From NCBI GenBank assembly GCA_024653215.1, contig JANLFU010000003.1, positions 1-64,000 on the forward strand: DNA of 64,000 bases, read 5' to 3'. The translations under genes and the position numbers were made by a program. The notes beneath the pieces were generated by a model that was given only the letters and a program-made list of their open reading frames with translations, searched no databases and was not told where the DNA came from. The stretch comes from Candidatus Saccharicenans sp. Its GTDB lineage: Bacteria > Acidobacteriota > Aminicenantia > Aminicenantales > Saccharicenantaceae. Each line of letters opens with the position of its first letter. Position 1 is the stretch's first letter. This document shows positions 58,682 to 64,000 of the stretch, piece after piece.

Positions 58682-59827
58682 ATGAAAAAGTTTTCATGTA
58701 TTCTGTCTGCCGGCCTGGTGATGTTGAGCCTGCTGACGCTGCCCTCTGCCGGGCAGGTTCAGAAAATCCGGTTAAGAGTGGTGAGCGAGCAGGCCAACAT
58801 CCGGTTGAGACCCGATATCGCCAGTGAAATGCTATGGCAGGTGGCCCAGGGTACTGAACTGGAGTCGGACAGAAAGGAAGGCGAGTGGTACCTGGTCACG
58901 GTGGGTAAGCCTGATGGCTCCAGGATTCAAGGCTATGTGCATGAAAGCCTGGTTGAAGTGATGGATTCCGGGGTAAAGCCGGTCCCGGTGGCGCCGGTTC
59001 GCCAGCCGGAAGAACCGCGACTGCGGGCAGTGGAGGTCAGGCCGAGGCCGGAAAGACAGGTCCGCCCTGATTACCTGCTCACCCTGGCCGGGGGCGGTTT
59101 CTACCTGTCTCCGACCGATCTGAACCGGGCGGCCCAGGGCGTTACCGATTATTACCTGGCCGACCTGGGAACAGGAAAAAAGGCCAGCCTGGATGGCTTG
59201 CACTTAGTCTGGTGCTACGGGCTGGAGTTTTTCTATCCGCTGGGCAGGCGGGTTTTTCTCGGTCTGGGCTTTGAATACATGCAGGGAGCCAAGGACTCGA
59301 CCGTCAGTTTCACCCTGGACAGCAGTTCCTACCGCCTGTTGACCCGCCCCGGCCTCAGGAATTTGTCCTGGCGGGTATCCCTGCTTTACCAGCCGGCCGA
59401 TATTTTTTATGTCCGGGCCGGACTTGAGGTCCACCTGGCCCGGGCCAGCTATCTTTACCGGCTGGAGCAGGATGACCTCTGGCTGGAATGGAAGGGCCGG
59501 GCCAGCGGCCTTAATATCGGCTGGATGGAAGCGGCCGGGGTTCAGTGGCCGGTTACTTCCTGGCTCCAGGTCTATCTGGAAGGAGCTTACCGCTATGCCC
59601 GGATAAGAAATTTCGAAGGCCACAACGAATATAGCGACTCGGACGGGCTGATGAGAACCGAGAAGGGGAAGCTCTATTACTGGCTGGTGGAAGCCGATGG
59701 TCAGTATTATCCAGCTCTTTTTATCCGGGAACGCACGCCGACCGAGCCCGGAGTCCTGGACCCGAGGCTGGCCGATATTAATCTTTCCGGGTTCAGCCTG
59801 AGGGTCGGGTGTCGCCTGGTTTTCTGA
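58682..59827 (+). CDS. SH3b domain protein with C-terminal outer-membrane beta-barrel-like domain
   Basis: Signal peptide MKKFSCILSAGLVMLSLLTLPSAG; VVSEQANIRLRPDIASEML..GWY-like SH3_3; alternating amphipathic strands, terminal Phe (RLVF). Confidence 0.7.
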   Translation: MKKFSCILSAGLVMLSLLTLPSAGQVQKIRLRVVSEQANIRLRPDIASEMLWQVAQGTELESDRKEGEWYLVTVGKPDGSRIQGYVHESLVEVMDSGVKPVPVAPVRQPEEPRLRAVEVRPRPERQVRPDYLLTLAGGGFYLSPTDLNRAAQGVTDYYLADLGTGKKASLDGLHLVWCYGLEFFYPLGRRVFLGLGFEYMQGAKDSTVSFTLDSSSYRLLTRPGLRNLSWRVSLLYQPADIFYVRAGLEVHLARASYLYRLEQDDLWLEWKGRASGLNIGWMEAAGVQWPVTSWLQVYLEGAYRYARIRNFEGHNEYSDSDGLMRTEKGKLYYWLVEADGQYYPALFIRERTPTEPGVLDPRLADINLSGFSLRVGCRLVF

Positions 59828-59926
59828 CCGCAACTCAATTTTCTCAAGAATCAATTTGTTTATTTCTGCCCGAATTTCTTATAATGCTTTCTTTGAACCG
59901 ATAATAGAGAAGAGGCGGAGGTCCGG

Positions 59927-61387
59927 TTGAGTCAGAGAGAGCAATTTGTTTCCAGGCTGGGATTCGTGGCCGCGGCCATCGGCATGGCCGTGGGCACCGG
60001 TAACATCTGGCGGTTTCCCAGGATGGCCGCCCAGTACGGCGGCGGGGTTTTTGTCCTGGTGTACCTGCTGGCGCTTCTGCTGTGGTCAGCCCCGCTGTTG
60101 ATGGTGGAGATGTCAATAGGCAGAAAAACCAGACTGGGGCCGATCGGCGGCTTCCGTGATTTTGTCGGGGAAAAGTATACCTGGATGGGTGGCTGGATGG
60201 TGGCCGTCTGTCTTCTGATAACTTTTTATTATGCGGTGATCACCGGCTGGTGTGCCAAGTATTTCGTGCTGTCCCTGCAGGGTGCTTTTCGCGAGGGGGT
60301 GGATACGGCCGCCCTCTGGAATAATTTCCTTCACAACCGGTGGCAGAACATATTCTTTCAGGCGCTGGCCATCGGCTTGTGCGGTTTGATCATTTACCGT
60401 GGCATTCAGAAAGGCGTGGAGAGAATTAATAAAATCCTGGTGCCTGCCCTGTTCCTGTTTCTGATCGTGGCCGCCCTCCGGGCCGTAACCCTGCCCGGGG
60501 CCAGTCTGGGCCTGCGTTATTTATTTGTGCCTGACTGGTCGAAGCTGGCCGACCCGGCCACCTGGCTTCAGGCCTTTACCCAGTCAGCCTGGTCCACCGG
60601 TGCCGGCTGGGGCCTGATGCTGACCTATGCCGTTTACACCAAAAAAAGAGATGATATTCCCCAGAACTGCCTGGTGGTCGGGTTCGGCGACAATTCGGCG
60701 GCCCTGCTGGCCGGGCTGGCCGTCATCCCGACCATTTTTGCCCTCTCGCCCGACCTCGGGGTGGCCAGGGCTTCTCTTTCCGACAACATGGGCCTGACCT
60801 TCATTTCTCTGGCCGGCCTGTTTCCCAAGATGAAAGGCGGGCTGGTGGTGGCTCCATTCTTCTTCCTGGCCATGCTGTTTGCGGCTTTGAGTTCTCTGAT
60901 TGCCGAGGTTGAGCTCGGGGCCAAGGCCCTGATGGATTTTGGCTGGACCCGGAAGAAAAGCACAATGGTCGTTATCCTGGCCTGCCTGGTCCTGGGCCTG
61001 CCCTCGGCCGCTTTCCCATCTTTCTTGCTGAACCAGGACTGGGTCTGGGGCATGGCCCTTCTGGTCAGCGGGTTCTGGACAATCCTGGCTGCCAGGAAAT
61101 ACGGCCTGGAAAAACTACGCCGGGAAATCAATACCGGGGCTGACCTCAAGCTCGGTCGCTGGTGGACGTTCATTATTAAATACATTTCTCCCTGCATCTT
61201 CCTGGCGGTTACCGGCTGGTGGTTTTACCAGGCCATCGGCTGGGATAGAAAAACCTGGTGGCATCCCTTCAAGACCAGTTCAGCCGGAACCATTCTTTTT
61301 CAGTGGTTGATATTGCTGCTAATAGTTCTGCTATTAAACGGGGCCCTGGCCCGCTGGACCAGGAAGCCTGTGGAAGATGAGGACTGA
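59927..61387 (+). CDS. sodium:neurotransmitter symporter (NSS/SNF) family transporter
   Basis: FVSRLGFVAAAIGMAVGTGNIWRFPRMAAQYGGGVFVLVYLLAL; TTG start with GGCGGAGG SD. Confidence 0.93.
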   Translation: MSQREQFVSRLGFVAAAIGMAVGTGNIWRFPRMAAQYGGGVFVLVYLLALLLWSAPLLMVEMSIGRKTRLGPIGGFRDFVGEKYTWMGGWMVAVCLLITFYYAVITGWCAKYFVLSLQGAFREGVDTAALWNNFLHNRWQNIFFQALAIGLCGLIIYRGIQKGVERINKILVPALFLFLIVAALRAVTLPGASLGLRYLFVPDWSKLADPATWLQAFTQSAWSTGAGWGLMLTYAVYTKKRDDIPQNCLVVGFGDNSAALLAGLAVIPTIFALSPDLGVARASLSDNMGLTFISLAGLFPKMKGGLVVAPFFFLAMLFAALSSLIAEVELGAKALMDFGWTRKKSTMVVILACLVLGLPSAAFPSFLLNQDWVWGMALLVSGFWTILAARKYGLEKLRREINTGADLKLGRWWTFIIKYISPCIFLAVTGWWFYQAIGWDRKTWWHPFKTSSAGTILFQWLILLLIVLLLNGALARWTRKPVEDED

Positions 61388-61388
61388 G

Positions 61389-61481
61389 ATGGAAGTCATC
61401 GCCTGGATGATAATTATACTGGGGATCAATTTTGGCGCCCTGGGCTACTTTCTATGGAGGATTCTCAGGAAGAGAGGTTAG
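61389..61481 (+). CDS. MetS-like NSS transporter small subunit (30 aa; below ORF-track size limit)
   Basis: MEVIAWMIIILGINFGALGYFLWRILRKRG*, begins 1 nt after the symporter stop. Confidence 0.75.
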   Translation: MEVIAWMIIILGINFGALGYFLWRILRKRG

Positions 61482-61537
61482 CCCGCTGACCAGGGGGGCA
61501 ACTGATTCCGGCTGGAAAAACCAATACCACTGAGATT

Positions 61538-62251
61538 TCAGCGAGTCTGGCTACCGGTATCCGGTTCTTCATATTTATAACCGAGCCCACGGACACTCTC
61601 GATAAGCGAGGCCAGGCTCCCGAGTTTTTCTCTTAAATGCCTGATATGCACGTCCACGGTCCTGGGGATGACCACTTTCTCCTGGCCCCAGAGATGGTCC
61701 AGAATCTGGTCACGGGTAAAGACCCGGCCCGGCCTGCTGGTCAGAAGTTCCAGAATCTTAAATTCGCTCAGTGACAGCTCCACGGGCTGGCCTTTGAGCA
61801 GAACCTCGTGTTTTTCCGGGTTGATGACCAGCTGACCGCCGGCCAGTTTTTTCTCAGCCTGGCCGGCTAAGGCCGGCTTTTCCTGACGCCTGAGGACCGC
61901 CTTGATCCTGGCTTCCAGCTCGCGCAACGAAAAGGGCTTGGTTACGTAATCGTCGGCTCCCATTTCCAGGCCGGTGACCCGGTCGGCTTCCTGGGAACGG
62001 GCGGTCAGCATGATGATGGGGATGGAGGATTTTTCGGGCCGGCTTTTCAAGTACCGGCAGATTTCCAGGCCATCAGCACCCGGAAGCATCAGGTCGAGCA
62101 GAATCAGGTCCGGCTGCTTATGCTCTATATATTTAAAAAAAGATTCAGGCCGGGAAAATGTCTCCACCCGGAAACCGGCCCGGGTCAGATGGGTCTGGAC
62201 CAGTTTCAGGATGTCTTCCTCATCGTCCAGGACAGCTATGGTTCTGGCCAT
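61538..62251 (-). CDS. OmpR/PhoB-family response regulator
   Basis: VLDDEEDILKLVQTHL, LILLDLMLPGADGLEI, PGRVFTRDQILDHLWG, RTVDVHIRHLREKLG. Confidence 0.93.
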   Translation of the reverse strand: MARTIAVLDDEEDILKLVQTHLTRAGFRVETFSRPESFFKYIEHKQPDLILLDLMLPGADGLEICRYLKSRPEKSSIPIIMLTARSQEADRVTGLEMGADDYVTKPFSLRELEARIKAVLRRQEKPALAGQAEKKLAGGQLVINPEKHEVLLKGQPVELSLSEFKILELLTSRPGRVFTRDQILDHLWGQEKVVIPRTVDVHIRHLREKLGSLASLIESVRGLGYKYEEPDTGSQTR

Positions 62252-62318
62252 CTTCGTTCCTGACCATATTTTATATTATTTTGGGAGCTCCATGTCCACA
62301 GCTGATTTATACCATCAA

Positions 62319-62993
62319 TCAGTGGTAGATGTCGGTGAGGCGCAGGTGCTTTATGAATTGGCCCTTGATCAGGTAATATGATTCTTCAGCTATGTTTTTA
62401 GCCAGGTCGCCGATTTTTTCCAGGTGGCGGCTGACCAGTATGAACAACACTGCCCGGGCCGGGTCTAAGGCTTTATTATTTATTGAATCAAGGCATCGGC
62501 TGGTGACCGAAAATTTTAAATCATCCAGGAATATATCCTGGCCGATGGTCTGGCTGGCCATTTCTTCGTTGTTTTCCAGGTAGGCCCGGCTGGCTGAGTT
62601 GAGCATGTCTGCAGTCCGGGTTATCATTTCCTCGATTTCCGGCGGCCAGGCCACGGGGAGCGAAGACCGGCTCTCTTCCAGTCGCTGGCTGATGTTCAGG
62701 CACTGGTCGGCAATTCGCTCCAGCTCATGGGCCACGTTCATCGAGACCAGCAGCAGGCGCAGGTCGCGGGCCACCGGCTGGTGCAGGGCCATCAGGGTAG
62801 CTGCTTTTTTCTGCAGGTCGGTCTCCAGCTGGTCGGATTTCTGTTCCAGCTCGACTATTCCGGCTACCAGCGATAAATCCTGCCTTTTCATAAGCTCTGC
62901 GGCTAAATCGAAGGCCTGCCCGACCAGGGCCATCAACCCGGCCACCTTTTCTTTCAGTTCTTTCAGTTCCTGGTCAAAAACTCGTTCACTCAT
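62319..62993 (-). CDS. phoU: phosphate transport regulator PhoU
   Basis: FDQELKELKEKVAGLMALVGQAFDLA, ELERIADQCLNISQRLE, HLEKIGDLAKNIAEESYYLIKG; adjacent to pstB. Confidence 0.92.
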   Translation of the reverse strand: MSERVFDQELKELKEKVAGLMALVGQAFDLAAELMKRQDLSLVAGIVELEQKSDQLETDLQKKAATLMALHQPVARDLRLLLVSMNVAHELERIADQCLNISQRLEESRSSLPVAWPPEIEEMITRTADMLNSASRAYLENNEEMASQTIGQDIFLDDLKFSVTSRCLDSINNKALDPARAVLFILVSRHLEKIGDLAKNIAEESYYLIKGQFIKHLRLTDIYH

Positions 62994-63005
62994 CCGGTCC
63001 TCCGC

Positions 63006-63791
63006 TCAGCCGAATCGCCCGGTTATGTAGTCTTCGGTCATCTTGTTGGCCGGGTTGGTAAAAATCTTTTCGGTGCGGTCGTACTCCAGGAGCTCGCCCA
63101 GCCAGAGAAACGCGGTGTAATCAGACACACGGGCGGCCTGCTGCATGTTGTGGGTGACGATGACCACGGTATAGTCTTTCTTGAGCTGGTGGATCAACTC
63201 CTCCACTTTGGCCGTGGCTATGGGGTCGATGGCCGAACAGGGCTCGTCAAACAGGATTATTTCCGGCTCCACGGCCAGGGCCCGGGCAATGCACAACCGC
63301 TGCTGCTGGCCGCCGGACAGCTTCAGGGCGTTCTGGTGCAGGCGGTCTTTGACTTCGTCCCAGAGGGCGGCCTGCCGCAGGCTACGTTCGACTATCTGTT
63401 CCAGCTCGGCCCGGCTGCGGTGGTTACCTATTTTCAGCCCGTAGGCGATGTTATCAAAAATGGACTTGGGGAACGGGTTAGGTTTCTGGAAGACCATGCC
63501 CACTTTTTTGCGCAGGGCCACCAGGTCCACATCCCGGTCGTAGATGTTTTCCCCGTCAATCAGCACCCGTCCCTCCACCCGGGCTTCGGGGATAAGGTCG
63601 TTCATCCGGTTCAGGACCCGGACCAGACTGGACTTGCCGCAGCCGGAAGGGCCGATTATGGCCGTAACCCTGTGTTCAGGGATAACCAGGGAGATATTTT
63701 TCAGCACCAGTTTTGGCCCGTAGGAGAGGCTCAGGTTCTCTACCTGGATCTTGGGTTGTCCTTCGGGAATGGCGATGTAGCTGCTTTCCAT
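63006..63791 (-). CDS. pstB: phosphate ABC transporter ATPase
   Basis: [74 protein letters not shown]; alternative GTG start at 63806. Confidence 0.95.
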   Translation of the reverse strand: MESSYIAIPEGQPKIQVENLSLSYGPKLVLKNISLVIPEHRVTAIIGPSGCGKSSLVRVLNRMNDLIPEARVEGRVLIDGENIYDRDVDLVALRKKVGMVFQKPNPFPKSIFDNIAYGLKIGNHRSRAELEQIVERSLRQAALWDEVKDRLHQNALKLSGGQQQRLCIARALAVEPEIILFDEPCSAIDPIATAKVEELIHQLKKDYTVVIVTHNMQQAARVSDYTAFLWLGELLEYDRTEKIFTNPANKMTEDYITGRFG

Positions 63792-63793
63792 GG

Positions 63794-64000
63794 TCAGTGT
63801 CTCCACTTCTTTCTGAGTCTGGCCCTCAGCAGGATGGCCCCCAGATTGAACAGAACCACAAAGACAATCAGAACCAGGGCCGTGCCATAAGCCAGAGGTC
63901 GGGCTTTATCGATGGCGTGGTGCTGGGTGGCCATTATGTAGAGATGGTATGGCAGGGCCATGAACTGGTCTTTTAGGGAGCGCGGTAGAAAGGGCAGATA
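63794..64000 (-). CDS. phosphate ABC permease, C-terminal end only (likely PstA; N-terminus beyond window)
   Basis: Reverse translation [68 protein letters not shown]. Confidence 0.85.
   Translation of the reverse strand, partial: YLPFLPRSLKDQFMALPYHLYIMATQHHAIDKARPLAYGTALVLIVFVVLFNLGAILLRARLRKKWRH

Overview
Gram-negative bacterial chromosome segment (64 kb), dense with genes and mostly housekeeping. LPS heptosyltransferase, Mla transport, a LolB-like lipoprotein and porins imply an outer membrane. Gene content is suggestive of the Aminicenantes/Acidobacteriota area, but this is inference only. Left to right: fabF-acpP-fabG / rpmF-DUF177 (minus); polA; a GNAT-like protein; a 12-gene operon for a complex-I-like, group-4-type [NiFe] hydrogenase with three antiporter-like subunits and its own maturation protease (7577-17534); dnaN and dnaA with DnaA-box-like sites; rpmB; rel/spoT; a heptosyltransferase; a putatively secreted MEMO-AMMECR1 fusion; lolB-like gene, ispE, tRNA-Gln, prs, rplY, pth; rpsF-rpsR-rplI-dnaB; mlaE-F-D; radA; yacL; ispF; a large NAD-type glutamate dehydrogenase; an Rrf2-porin-PstSCAB-like operon; CNT transporter; dprA-topA-xerC; comEA; rdgB; mgtC; eno; an SH3/beta-barrel protein; an NSS symporter with a 30-aa MetS-like microprotein; and a second pho/pst cluster cut by the window end. 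Strongest candidates for follow-up are the hydrogenase/complex-I hybrid operon and the Rrf2-controlled second Pst-like system. No CRISPR array, transposase or prophage was seen. All family calls come from reading motifs in the translations; no database search was run.
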